From: Dryocosmus kuriphilus
Taxonomy: Eukaryota > Arthropoda > Insecta > Hymenoptera > Cynipidae
Reading direction: 5' to 3'
DNA: 64,000 bases
NCBI GenBank assembly: GCA_038277395.1
Contig: CM076192.1
Span: 193,381,647 to 193,445,646 of the forward strand
In this document: positions 11,231-23,269 of the stretch, one piece after another
Position numbering within the stretch: the stretch's first letter is position 1
Layout of the letters: each line of letters begins with the position of its first letter
Made by a program: the position numbers and the translations under genes
The notes under the pieces: model-generated
What the model was told of the DNA's origin: nothing
The model's input: only the letters and a program-made list of their open reading frames with translations
The model's database searches: none

Positions 11231-11734
11231 GCGGTCTGTTGCCTTGGCCTCCTCGTAGTCGGCCTGTTACCCAGGGCCTGCTAATCTCCTATCTTACCCA
11301 CTGGTCTCGGCGCCACTTATTGACCTCTGACTCCTTTACCCACGCTCCCCTCACCTATCCCTTATCCATCGCACTATTTCCCTACAAAAAGACAGTAGTA
11401 ATTAACAATAAACAAACCTTACTTCACCATCCGTCTGCCCAGTCTCGTACAACTTCACTACCTTACTCTCTGTCCACCAAACTAACTAACGCAACTCACT
11501 AACTAACTTAAAACCTAACCTCACTCTTCAGCATACACCATTTTTCTCACTCTTTCCCTTCTTCCACCTTTCGCGACCCATTTAATCATTCCTCCCACAT
11601 ACCAACTGCCATAACTCTACTCACAACACTCTTTTTTACTCCACACAACACTTATTCACCTCCAAAGCCAAAACGATCGCTCAAGTTCCTACACCCGTCC
11701 AATCACTGTCAGCGCCGGAAACAGAAAAAATATC
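11231..11734. other. Pyrimidine-rich leader of LINE region, no gene
   Basis: The composition continues from the LINE ORF1 region (C- and T-rich on the plus strand), with repeated ACTAACTAAC-type words near 11480-11510. It may be the 5' untranslated region of the minus-strand LINE. No reading frame is credible. Confidence 0.4.
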
Positions 11735-12045
11735 AAAAATGCCAAAACACTTCAAAACGAAAAAACAAAATATTTAAAAACAAAAAAAGGTCAAAAACTA
11801 AGAAACATGTTGTTAAATAAAAGACAACTCTCCGAGCAAATTTGCGCCAATCAAACTAAATACTTGAAAAGACTTCTAGCAAAATTCAAACAAGAAAAAA
11901 AAATAGAGGAGGGAAGAGGGAGGCAACCAAGCAAATGCCCTCCCTTCTCTTCCTTTCCCACGTCATCATTCGCTTCCACCTTGTTTAGATACCCCACCAA
12001 GAACCAATTACAAAGCATGCCAAAGTTTCGGTGTTCATGCGATAC
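11735..12045 (+). repeat. 310-bp dispersed repeat, copy 2
   Basis: Direct copy of 8025-8334 with small indels and roughly 85-90% identity by eye. It ends at GGTGTTCATGCGATAC, after which the sequences diverge. It lacks the inverted return arm seen after copy 1. Confidence 0.8.
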
Positions 12046-12480
12046 ATATATTTTATTAAATTAAATATGATTTATAATTTTCTAAAAATTCTTCCAAAAA
12101 CCTTTTAAAATAAAAGAAGACTGCAGATTTTTTTATCGAGTTCATCCAATTAAAATTTTGTTAGCCTCAAGCAACAAAAAAATTAGAAAGTGTCTTCAAA
12201 AACTTCAATGTAAAAAAAAATCAAAAAAATAAAATAATTATATATAAAATATTATTTTAAATGGTATTACTAAAATAAAAAACTCAACTGTTTATTTTTA
12301 AAGTCTTTTAAACGAGTTCTAGAAACTTTTAGAAACTTATAAGTGTAGAATCTTTAGGAATTTCTTACAAAATATATATAAAAAAATATTTATATATAAT
12401 TGTACAAATATATATACATGTCTTAAATTATTAAGGTTTATACATTTATAATTTTCCAAAAATTTACAAAACTCGTTTAC
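12046..12480. other. AT-rich stretch, nothing recognised
   Basis: Very AT-rich, with ATATATA clusters around 12240 and 12370-12420. No gene, repeat partner or structured RNA was seen. Confidence 0.6.
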
Positions 12481-12839
12481 GAATAGTGAATACACACTCT
12501 CACATACATTTTACGCTCAGGTAGTATGCCACCGCGCAGGTCAGTCTCAAACAAGCCTACAGTCGTGCCGCGGGGGGATGGCTTCCCACCATGCTTCCCA
12601 CGACGTGCTACCAGCACCGACCGAATCTTGAATACGAGACGCTCGACGCAAGGTTGAGAGCTGAGTCGGCTGCGATTCACCGAGCATATCGGTGAGCTCT
12701 CACCCGGGGAAGCTCATGCCATCCTCCTAAGAATAGGCGCTCCTACGGTAGGCTCAAGGTCGAGGGAACTGCAAGGAGTAGGTGCTCTTACACTTGCCGT
12801 ACGGTGCTCGTGGCCAATGGCCTCTCCCATGACCACGAG
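12481..12839. other. GC-rich island of unknown origin
   Basis: Base composition jumps to clearly GC-rich for about 350 bp between AT-rich flanks. A minus-strand frame (12477-12680) is open for 67 codons with an SQPCVERLVFKIRSVLVARR segment that I do not recognise. The abrupt borders suggest a fragment of an inserted element. It stands just before the first minisatellite units of the duplicated module. Confidence 0.4.
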
Positions 12840-13987
12840 AATCTGGTGCATATGGGGGGCACGTAAATACATTCAGTCACACACATAAGCACACTCTTAC
12901 TCCTTTCCAATCTTTGCCGGGATCGGGGAGGCTCCCATGTTACTGGGCAAAGAAATTCATACAGGCAGGCCCCTGCGCCATTCCAATGTTTTGCGTGGGT
13001 GGCATCCTGTGTAGAGCAAAACATTTCTAAACCAAAAAAGTGTATTTGTCGAAAATTTACAATTTTCATTTGAGTTTCCTCTGTAAATTTTATGCATTTA
13101 CTGAAATAAGCTCAAAAAGCACGACATTTTTTTAGTTTTTTTTCAATTGAATTTTTTAAATTCTGAATCTTTGTACAACACGTTTCACAGCAATTCAAGG
13201 TATCGCGCTTTCGGAAGTTTATCCAAAGTTTCGGTGTTATGGCACTCAGAAGTTCAATTTATTCGAATAATTTTTTTAAACCAAAATATTCTGTTTTTGT
13301 GAAATAACTCATTTTAAAACTCTACCTTTTGGCCGTGACTTTGGTGCCCGGAACGTGGGATGGACTGGAAAAAGAAATGTTTAAAAAAATAATTTTTTTC
13401 ATGTTTTTTTCATTATTTTACAGAAATCTTTAAGAGTTTCGTTTGTTCCAAAATATTATCATCTTAGTTTGCCTTTTTGGATAATAAGCTGAATAGTTTA
13501 AGCAAATAAAATTCCACTTTCAACCTACTTTATTAGAAATTATTTACTATTCGTTTAAATAGAAAATATAATTTTTCTTAATAACAGCTCCAAACTTTCT
13601 TTCTTTTTGGAAACAATGATCGTAAGATGTCCCTTGTGGTTCTGGTTCTAGGTTGAGGTCAGCCTTGATTCGCCGTGGCCTTTATTGTAACTATGTATTC
13701 TTACGTACGTTGCTTTACATTAGCGTTACACCCAAAAATTTGTAACCGATTAACGTTACAGTAATCTTTTAAAATAAACAGTGAATTTTCTTTACCAAGT
13801 TAATAACGGCAGCATCCGGCTGGGCGAATTCGAATTGATTGTTCAGCTGAGATATGCAAAAATAATTCAAAGTCTTTCCTACTTATTTGTGAGACATCCA
13901 CCTATATATAGATTTAGGATACTTTATTCAATTAAGTTCCCATTTTTATCCTCCTTCTCTCCTTCTCCTCTTCACCCACCATCTCAG

Positions 13988-15533
13988 TTGAAGCTAGCGT
14001 AGAAAAGGTATAACTCGAAACAAATCGATTCACTTTCTCATGGCACTCGAATAAAGTTAGTCCAAAATGCGAAAACAGCTTTTTGCATAATAAAGCTTTT
14101 AAAAAAATATTTTATTTTCAGTAAAATTGATCATAGTCAAACCAAAAACAATTTGGTATATCGAATTTAATCGATTCATCATTTCTTAAATTTATATTGC
14201 AAATCAAAGGATTTCGCAGGCAACAAGATATCCACTGCTGAAATTTGAAATTGTTTTCTCACAAAATTTTCCGTGCTGAATCCGAATCTCGAAGAATTTT
14301 GGAAGAATTTGTGAAATATTACAATCGTAGGACCTACTATATCAGGAGATTCCATTTTCTAAGGTACCTAGTCACCAAAAGATTCATCAGGTCGATTTCC
14401 TGTGAACTCTATGTCAAATCGATTTTCGAGGTCGCTGATTAGGAATTTTGAGCAGGAGTTAACATTTTTAAAATTGCAGATGAAATATGACACATGCAGT
14501 AGTTGCAGAATGATAGAGGTATAAGAATAGAAGAGTGAGAGATTGTGGGGAGTGGCATATTAACATGATTGGGAAGCAAATAATGAGAAAATAAAAAGGC
14601 GGCCCTACAGTAGCGTAAGGATAGAGGAATTTGAAACTATGAGTAATTGTAAAATAAAAGTAATAGCGAGTAAGATTTATTAAAATAAGGTGCTACTGCA
14701 ATTTATCGCTCTTGTACCAAAATCCAAAAGCGTATTTAGTGAACAAGGTAAATAATTAATGAGCTATTTAAACCCTGATCCTTACTATTCAATTACATAT
14801 ACAAATATCATACGCCAATCGAAATGTCTCGAAACAGAGATTGTTTTCTACACTTGCCTCTACTCAGAAGGAGGACGATGAGGAGGAGGAGGTGGTGGGG
14901 GAGGAGAAAGGTGAGAGTTCAAACACGTAATATTGGCGAGTAACGTTGGAAGAGTTAAAAGGGCTCACATTTTCATGATTAGCATAAATGTATGTACCTC
15001 AAAAAATGATTCCTCTTTTTCTTCCTGCAGATCCCTCAATCCGGGAACCGGCTACTTCGGCCGCGGCTGTTCCTTGTGAAAAGTACAGGCTTTCTTCTTC
15101 CAGGGCTCTTGCAGCTTCCCAACTGGAAGGCGTTGGATACAAACGGCTTATTCCCAAGAGCAATGCGGGCCGGATATTCGAACTTAGAAGATACATTCTT
15201 CCTGATAATAAAAAAATTAAAATGAAAGTAGGAACCTACACCGTTGCACGTATGCCTGTACAAGAATATATGGTATTATCGACAACCGATGGTGAGGTTT
15301 TCGCAATAGTGGAGGATATGAAGTTTCTTAAAGGAATATATAATACCCACAGAAAGCGGATGAAAGTACACATGAATGACGGCAAGCTTGAGCCTATGAT
15401 CTCAAAAGAGGTGGCGGAAGCTCCAGTAGACCCTCGCTTCGTAATTAACGACATTTTCTCAATTGAGGCTGGAAACCACGATTCTCTACAACATCTATAC
15501 CGTTCAAGTCAGTCAAGCGGTAAAAAACTGTAA
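13988..15533 (+). CDS. Unrecognised micro-exon gene, copy A (3' part)
   Basis: I infer three exons whose phases agree. The 20-nt block 13988-14007 follows a long pyrimidine tract ending CATCTCAG and is followed by GTATAACT. The 43-nt block 14868-14910 follows TTGCCTCTACTCAG and is followed by GTGAGAG. The terminal exon 15031-15533 follows TCTTTTTCTTCCTGCAG. Joined, they give 187 residues: EASVEK, an acidic KEDDEEEEVVGEEKD, then a mixed domain with VGYKRLIP, IFELRRYILPDNKKIK, MPVQEYMVLSTTDGEVFAIV and SLQHLYRSSQSSGKKL. No membrane segment is visible and the start lies in an unidentified upstream exon. A single-exon reading from an ATG at 14988 gives 181 codons but ignores the clear splice sites. 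I do not recognise the family. Confidence 0.5.
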
Positions 15534-15689
15534 TTTTTCATGCGCATTTTTCGCGCTTATTTCAGTAAATACATAAAATTGACAAAAAAGTGCTCAGGAA
15601 AAAATCGTAGTCATTTGAAAAGGACATATATTATATTCAGCACATTTTTGCTCTACTACCGAAAAGTTTCGAAAGAATGGACGTTCAAT

Positions 15690-16620
15690 ATATATTAGTG
15701 AGTCTGGGGTGGATATGCACCCCCGCAGCTGGTCGCAGAAGCACTTTCATTCACACACCTACGCCTTTCCATTTTTTTCCGGGAGGTGGGGCACCCTGTG
15801 ATTGGGCACCAAAATACTTTCAGGCATACCCCTACCCGTTTCCAATGTTCTGCTGGAAGCGGGAAGGCACTCAAGTGACTGGTCACAAAAGTGATTTCAG
15901 TCACATTACTACCTCCTTCCCATGTTTTGCGTGGGTCAAGAAGACGCCACTTTGACTGGCACAGAAATACGTTCAATCAGACTCCTACTACTTTCAAGTG
16001 TTTTTCGGCAGGAGGGCGCAACTCTGTGACTGGACACAAAAATACTTTCAGTCACACATCTAACAATTTACAATGCTTTGCGGTGGGCACTCCATGAATG
16101 ACCTCAGAAATACTTTCAGTCACACCTTCCACTTTTCAATGTTTTACGGAGGCACCCTCTTAGTGGTCACAAAAGTACCTTCAGTCATACAACTACCCCT
16201 TTCCAGTGCTTTTCGAGGGCGGAGAGGTACCCCTCTGATTGGTAAGAAAAACGCATTCAAGCACACATCTACACTTTCGAAATGTTTTGTGGTGGCACGG
16301 AAAGACACTAACGTGACTGGACACAGAAATACTTTCATTCATGCCCCTTCCCCTTTCAGGTGTTTTTTCGGTGACAGGAATGCCTTGCTGTAACTAGGCA
16401 CGTAAATGCATTCAGACACACCCCTAAACCCTTGCGGTGTTTTTCTAGGGGATATACCCTCATACATAGACACAAACATACATCTAGTGACACTCATGCT
16501 CCTTTCCAATGTTTTGCCGGGATCGGGAAGGACCCATGTCACTGGGCATAGAAATTCATTCAGGCAGGCCCCTGTGCCATTTCAATGTTTTGCGTTGGTG
16601 GCACTCTGTGTAGAACAAAA
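15690..16620 (+). repeat. 85-bp minisatellite array A
   Basis: About ten degenerate units of 80-90 bp. The core of each resembles GTGACTGGACACAAAAATAC, TTTCAGTCACAC, a pyrimidine-rich CTACCCTTTCCAATG and TTTTGCGGGGG. Many units are open on both strands, giving frames up to 106 codons with repeated FSHT and VTGH words on the plus strand. It follows body A and joins it to body B. Confidence 0.8.
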
Positions 16621-17652
16621 CTGTTCTAAACAAAAAATGTGCATTTTTCGAAATCTACAATTTTCATTTGACTTTCCTCTGTTAAATTTATGCATTTACT
16701 GAATTAAGCTCCACAAGCACGACATTTTTTTAGTTTTTTCAATTGAATTTTTTGAATATTGAATTTTTGTACATCACGTTTCACAGAAATTCAAGGTATC
16801 GCGCTTTTGGAAGCTTACCCAAAGTTACGGTCTTATGGCCTTCAGAAGCTGAATTTATGCGAATAACTATTTTGAAACAAAGTATTGTATTTTTTGTGAA
16901 ATAAATCATTTAAAAATCTACCTTTTGGCCACGAATCCATTGCCTGGGACATGCGATGGACCGGAAAAGGAAATGTTCAAAAAAATGACATTTTTTCACT
17001 CTTTTCATCCTTTACAGAAATATTTAAGAGTTTCGTTTGTTCTAAAATATTACCATCCTAGGTTGCGATTTTGGATATTAAGCTGAATGGTTTAAGAAAA
17101 TAAAATTCCAGTTTCAACTTACTTTATTAGAAATTATTTACTATTCGTTAAAATAAAAATATAATTTTTCTCAACTAGAGCTCCAAAGTTGCTGTCCTTT
17201 TTGGACACACTGGTCGTGAGATATCATTCTGGTACTGGTTCTAGGCTGAGGTCAGTCTAATCCACCGTGGTCTTTATTGTAACTATGTATTCGTACTTAC
17301 GTTGCTTTACATTAGCGTTGCACCCAAAAACTTGTGACCCATTAACGGTACAGTAATCTTTTAAAATAAACAGCGAATTTTCTTTACCACTTTTTGAGTG
17401 GAGGGATCTGGACGATTGGACCTGAATATTATTCTGGACATTAATGTCGAAGCAATAACGGCAGCACCCGAAAATGTTCGCAAGTAAATAGGCTGGGCGA
17501 AATCGAATTAATTGTTCGGCTGAGATATACAGAAATAATTCAAAGTCTTTCCTACTTATTTGTGAGACATCCAACTATATACCGATTTTGGATACTTTAT
17601 TCAACTAAGTTCCCATCTCTATCCCCCTTCTCGTCTTCATCCTCCACCTCAG

Positions 17653-19197
17653 TTGAAGTAAGCGTAGAAAAGGTATGACTCGAAACAAATCGATACACTT
17701 TCTCATGGCACTCGAATAAAGTTAGTTCAAAATGCAAAGACAGCTCTTTGCATAATTTAATTTTGAAACAAATATTTTGTTTTTAATAAAATTGATCATG
17801 ATCAAACGAAAAACCATTTGTATATCGAATTTAATCGATTAATCATTTTTAAAATTTAGAATGCAAATCAAAGGATTTCGCAGACTACAAGAAATCCCCT
17901 GCTGAGATTTGAAATTGTTTTCTCACGAAATTTTTCGCGCTGAATCCGAATCTCGAAGAATTTTGGAGGAATTTGTGAAATATTACAATTGTAGGACCCT
18001 CTATATAAGAGATTCCATTTTCTAAGGTACCTAGTCACCAAAAGTTTCATTAGGTCGATTTCCTGTTAACTCTATGTCAAAGCGATTTTTGAGGTCGCTG
18101 ATTACGAATTTTGAGCAGGAGTTAAAATTTTTAAAATTGTGGATCAAATATGGCAGATGTAGTAGTTGCAAAAAGATAAAGGAGTAAGAATAGAAGAGTG
18201 AGAGATTGTGGGGAGTGGCATATTAACATGATTGGAAAGCAAATAGTGAGAAAAGGAAAAGGAGGCCCTACAGTAGCGTAAGGATAAAAGAATTTGAAAC
18301 TATGAGTAATTGTAAGATAAAATTAATAGCGGGTAAGATTTATGAAAATAAGGTGCTGCTGCAATTTATCGCTCTTGTACCAAAAATCCAAAAGCGTATT
18401 TAGTGAACAAGGTAAATAATTAATGAGCTATTTAAACCCTGATCCTTACTATTCAATTACATATACAAATATCATACGCCAATCGCAATGTCTCGAAACA
18501 GAGATTGTTTTCTGCACTTGCCTCTACTCAGAAGGAGGACGATGAGGAGGGGGAGGTGGTGGGGGAGGAGAAATGTGAGAGTTCAAAACGTAATATTGGC
18601 GGATAACGTTGGAAAAGTTAAAAGTGCTCACATTTTCGTGATTAGCATAAATATATGTACCTCAAAAAATGATTCCTCTTTTTCTTCCTGCAGATCCCTC
18701 AATCCGGGAACCGGGTCCTTCCGCCGCGGCTGTTCCTTGTAAAAAGTACAGGCTCTCTTCTTCCAAAGCTCTTGCAGCTTCCCAACTGGAAGGCGTTGGA
18801 TACAAGCGGCTTATTCCCAACAGCAATCCGGACCGGATATTCGAAATTAGAAGATACATTCTTCCTGATAATAAAAAAATTAAAATGAAAGTAGGAAGCC
18901 ACAAAGTTGCATGTATGCCTGTACAAGAATATATTGTATTATCGACAACTGATGGTGAGGTTTTCGCAATAGTGGAGGATATGAAGTTTCTTAAAGGAAT
19001 ATATATATAGTAACAGAAAGCGGATGAAAGTACACATGAACGACGGCAAGCTTGAGCCTATGACCTCAAAAGAGATGGCGGAAGCTCCAATAGATCCTCG
19101 CTACGTAATTGACGACATTTTTTCAGTTGAGGCTGGAAACCACGATTCTCTACAACATCTATACCGTTCAAGTCAGTCAAAAGGTAAAAAACTGTAA
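17653..19197 (+). pseudogene. Micro-exon gene, copy B (frameshifted)
   Basis: The three exon-like blocks of copy A recur at 17653-17672, 18532-18574 and 18694-19197 with the same phases and acceptors. The second donor reads AAAT|GTGAGAG instead of AAAG|GTGAGAG. One extra base in ATATATATAG near 19000 shifts the frame and gives a stop after KFLKGIYI. Beyond it, the shifted frame keeps the whole remaining C-terminus (KVHMNDGKLEP to SLQHLYRSSQS), so the break is recent. Differences from copy A fall mostly at amino-acid-changing positions. Confidence 0.6.
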
Positions 19198-19370
19198 GTT
19201 TTCATGTGCGTTTTTTGCGCTTTATTTCATTACGTACATAAAATTGACAAAAAAATCCTCAGAAAAAAATCGTAGACCTTCGATAAATATACATATTATA
19301 TTCAGCACATTGTCGCTCTACGACTGAAAAATTTCGGAAGAGTGGATGTTGAATATATGTTAGTGAATGT

Positions 19371-20030
19371 GGGGTGGATACGCACCCCTGAAACTGGCCA
19401 CACAAAGACTTGAATTCAGACCCCTGCACCGTCGCAGTGTTTTTCGGGGAGGCACACGGCGACTGGCCACAGAAATATTTTCGGTCATATGCATAACCCT
19501 TTCCAATGTTTGCCACAAGAACGAATTCAGTCACACTACTACCCCCTTCCAATACTTTAAGTTTGTCGAGAGGCACCTCTTTGACTGGCACAGTAATACT
19601 TTCAGTCCCACACCTACCACTTTGAAGTGTTTTTGTAGAAGAGGGGGGCTTCTCTGTGACTGGACACAAAAATGCTTTCAGTCACACCGCTAACATTTTA
19701 CAATGTTTGCGGTGGACACCCATGACTGGCCTCAGAAATGCTTCCAGTCACAACCCAACCACATTCCAATGTTTCGCGGGACACACTCTTAGTGGTCACC
19801 AAAATACCTTCTGTCAAACACCTACGCTCTCCAGTGTTTTCCGTGGGCGGGAATGTGCCTTGTGACTGATAAAAGAACGCATTAAGTCACATCATTACCC
19901 TTTCTCGATCTTTTGTGGTGGGACGGAAAGACACCAATGTGACTGGAAACTGAAGTATTTTATTCATACCCCTAAAACTTTCATCTATTTTTCGTAGGAC
20001 GGGAATGTAACTCTGTAACTAGGCATGTAC
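19371..20030 (+). repeat. 85-bp minisatellite array B
   Basis: About seven or eight degenerate units like those after body A, with recurring GACTGGACACAAAAATGC, TTTCAGTCACAC and CAATGTTTGCGG words. The array ends near 20030 against the LINE fragment. Its presence after both bodies shows that body plus array was duplicated as one module. Confidence 0.8.
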
Positions 20031-20039
20031 TTTGCCTAG

Positions 20040-21639
20040 GGATCACATCACCTTTTAGTTGGTGGAGGAGATTAGGGGTCTTTTCGGATGGGAGATTTGG
20101 TGCACGCGACTCAGAAGAGCCATATCGCGAGATGCAGTGACTTCGGGGCGCTTGGGGTCTCTCATCCGATGGATCTCGACCAAGAAGTGTTCCTTCTAGG
20201 GGGAATGGCAGAATGCCCTGGAATGTCGGTGGCGCGAGTCCCCACGCCCCAGGCTAAGACGGGATCTCCGTATTGAAAGCTGGACGGCACTAGGGTTACC
20301 AAACCCTTGAAGATACCGTCATGCGCCACTCTATTGAGGCAAACATGGCGGGAACTAAAGGAGGTGTCTTCAACGGAGACTCAGGGACACCAGGCCGAAT
20401 CCCTTCGTATTTAGACCTTCTCCGTGCATCCGGGGCTCTGGAGGGAGCGATTTTACCCCTAGCTACTCGTCGGATAAAAAATGTCTGTAAATAACAAAAC
20501 AAACACGATAAATGAGGATCTCCCTGGGGGATCTTCATCTAACTCATCGTGAATGGTGGACTGCCCCAATGTAGACGGTCCTTCGACAATGAAGAACACA
20601 GCAGTTGTAGATAGCAGTATCTCAACCGTTTGAATATAAAATGACCGAGCTCTCTTTTAAGAGGAAAAATACGCTCTGGGGCACAAAGACAGGAATATCG
20701 CCTTGAAAAGCAGCTGGTAGAGAGTAGCCAGGACGCCCCACGAGGGTTCGTTAATAGGAAAGTTCCAGCTGGAGCAATTCCTCCTGCTCTAAATATGGGG
20801 AAAGAAGGAAAAGGGCTCAAAGGACACTCCGCTGAACAGGGAGTCGAAAAGACCAAAGGCCATGTGGAAGCAGGAACTTTCCTTTAAGCAGATGAAATCT
20901 CGAAAGAGATTGACACGCTACCTCTTGAGGGACCCTTCCCCAGATTCGAGGATATGTTCCTCAGGGATGGGGCCATCGTGTTGCAGGCCGCTGACATCTG
21001 GTCGGGGAAGTAGCTGGAATAGAGGGCTCCAAGATTCAGGATCAAAGAAGGACTGAATCTGGATGTCAAGGGATTTGAGTGCCTCCAGACGTACCGGAGA
21101 GATACCGTGCTGATTCTTAGTACGACCGGGATTCGGCGGTCGTTCTGGGGCGCCTGAGTTTTCAAAACCCTAAAATTAGAACAGACTCCTGGAGAATATA
21201 CCCTAATATAAAGGGAAATAGGCCAGTGAAAAAGGGCTGTTCGTTGACAGTCAGTTTCCCCGAAAGCGCCATTAGGGCCCTCACGGCTCTGGACTTTCGG
21301 CCCTATCTAGGAGCTGAAAGAGTATCCTTCCGGGTGACCAGTCAGGGCCCTGAGGGAGACCAGAAGCACATGGAGTACTCCGGCTCAGTCGGCTTAATGT
21401 CCAGGTCGGGGATCTCCATCTTTCAAATAAACTTGCACCATAGCAAAAGCGGCCAAACGAAAAAAAAACCAAGGGGATGCATAGTCGTTAAGGGTATGGG
21501 TGCATATTGGGCCAAACACTCTCCCGGACTTATTCATTATCAAAAAAAGGCTCATGGCTGCTTGGGGAAAGGGAGGGGATTTTTTATTTTTTTTTGCCTC
21601 CCCCCTTGGGGGACTTTCAGGGGAATGCCCCGGGGGGGG
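20040..21639 (+). pseudogene. LINE (I/Jockey-like) ORF1-ORF2 fragment
   Basis: Composition is much more GC-rich than the flanks. A plus frame from 20322 (EANMAGTKGGVFNGDSGTPG and PSYLDLLRASGALEG) continues with interruptions through 20840-21170 (DTLPLEGPFPRFEDMFLRDG, EGLNLDVKGFECLQTYRRDT), compatible with an ORF1. At about 21415 the frame gives ISIFQINLHHSKSGQT, close to the LQINLHHSKAA start of the endonuclease in I/Jockey-group ORF2. A frameshifted repeat of the N-terminal endonuclease region follows, then the assembly gap. Several stops show it is dead. The clade is not certain. Confidence 0.5.
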
Positions 21640-22139
21640 NNNNNNNNNNNNNNNNNNNNNNNNNNNNNNNNNNNNNNNNNNNNNNNNNNNNNNNNNNNNN
21701 NNNNNNNNNNNNNNNNNNNNNNNNNNNNNNNNNNNNNNNNNNNNNNNNNNNNNNNNNNNNNNNNNNNNNNNNNNNNNNNNNNNNNNNNNNNNNNNNNNNN
21801 NNNNNNNNNNNNNNNNNNNNNNNNNNNNNNNNNNNNNNNNNNNNNNNNNNNNNNNNNNNNNNNNNNNNNNNNNNNNNNNNNNNNNNNNNNNNNNNNNNNN
21901 NNNNNNNNNNNNNNNNNNNNNNNNNNNNNNNNNNNNNNNNNNNNNNNNNNNNNNNNNNNNNNNNNNNNNNNNNNNNNNNNNNNNNNNNNNNNNNNNNNNN
22001 NNNNNNNNNNNNNNNNNNNNNNNNNNNNNNNNNNNNNNNNNNNNNNNNNNNNNNNNNNNNNNNNNNNNNNNNNNNNNNNNNNNNNNNNNNNNNNNNNNNN
22101 NNNNNNNNNNNNNNNNNNNNNNNNNNNNNNNNNNNNNNN
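21640..22139. other. Assembly gap (500 N)
   Basis: A run of exactly 500 N. The 80 bases before it are unusually rich in homopolymers (runs of T, C and G), suggesting poor sequence quality at the contig end. The N-spanning reading frames are artefacts. Confidence 0.99.
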
Positions 22140-22419
22140 TCAAGTATTATTTTAGAATTCTTCACTAAAAAGTAATTGAAATTTCAAAAATGTAAATGAA
22201 ATATTTTAAAATTTTTGTCTTATCCATAAAAATCGAGTGCAGTCAAGGAAATTTTCGTTGACTCATTTTTTCTATGCATAAGCCAAACGTGTAATAGCTT
22301 AAGAAGGTAATTAAGAATCATTCCAGAGCATTCCTTGCTGTGAAACAGATAATTTTTTCGATAACTACAAAAAAATGATGATGTTTCGATGTGCCGGAAG
22401 TTAGAAACGCAAACTAAAA

Positions 22420-23095
22420 ATTTCCAAAAAATGAAAGTTGTGCTAGATTTGTGCTCATTTGTGCCGCAAACGATTTTTTGAAAAACCCAAAATTACGGCC
22501 ACAGTTAATAAAAACGTTTTTTTTTTTTTGTTAGAAGCGCAAGTTATTTTTAACTTAAAACCAAAGGTTGTGCTAAGTAGATTAGAGTACACTGAATTTT
22601 GTGCCGCAAAGAAAAACTACGAAAAATTAACGATTTTCAAAAGGAAAATGAAAAATAAAACAAAATTTGATTTTAGAAAATTAAAACTTGTGCTGAATTG
22701 TGCTTGGGAAATGCAACCTCTTTTCTTACGACCGACAGTTTTAATATAAAAACTCAAAATCTAAACTCAAAAATATCAAAATTATCAAATTTTGAAAAAA
22801 CAAAACTTGTTCTGAATTGTGCTCGAGAAATTCAGTCTCTTCTCCCTTTTGTAAAATTCCGTACGATCAACAGTTCTTAAATTGCAACTCAAAACCTGAA
22901 GCTCAAAAAGCCTACAAGTCTCAAAATAATCAGATTTTGAAAAAAATAAAACCTGTGCTGTGTTGTGCTCGAGAAATGCAATCAGTTTTCCCTCTTACAA
23001 AAATCCGTACGACCAATGGTTCTCAAACTAAAACTCAAAATCTAAACTCGAAAATCTCAAAATGTCTAATTTTGAAAAAAACAAAACCTTGACTG
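22420..23095 (+). repeat. Degenerate tandem repeat, 118-147 bp units
   Basis: At least three units share TGTGCTGAATTGTGCTCGAG, a polyA-rich TTTGAAAAAAACAAAACC and CGTACGACCAACAGTTCT words, at about 22688, 22806 and 22951. Spacing varies because of indels. The plus frames (up to 96 codons) are by-products of the repeat. Confidence 0.65.
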
Positions 23096-23269
23096 CATTT
23101 CTACTTGCTTATGGGTGAGAGAGAGAGAAGGGGCAAGGGTGGTGATTTCATGTCTCTAGATATTGCGTACTAAAATAAGCTTAGCACGGACATGAACCGC
23201 GTCAATTCTCGAGGTATATAGCCTAGAACAGAACCCTTCCTTATCGACTAACGTTAAATAGCTTACTTC

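Larger units (their letters stand above)
12840..20030 (+). repeat. Tandem duplication of a 3.6-kb module
   Basis: Body A (about 13010-15690) and body B (about 16610-19370) align end to end in the same orientation with a spacing of 3.6-3.66 kb. Each body is followed by an array of 85-bp minisatellite units, and two units also precede body A. Divergence in the best-aligned stretch (14820-15000 versus 18484-18660) is about 6% by eye. Body B has about 90 extra bases near 17395-17480 relative to A. Each body carries the same three exon-like blocks of an unrecognised gene. Confidence 0.9.

Noticed and set aside
15695..16542. Minisatellite frames (67-106 codons) as a repetitive protein
   Set aside because: Indels between units change the frame often; both strands are equally open.
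21226..22175. Reading frames of 180-309 codons over the gap
   Set aside because: They consist mostly of unknown residues across 500 N.
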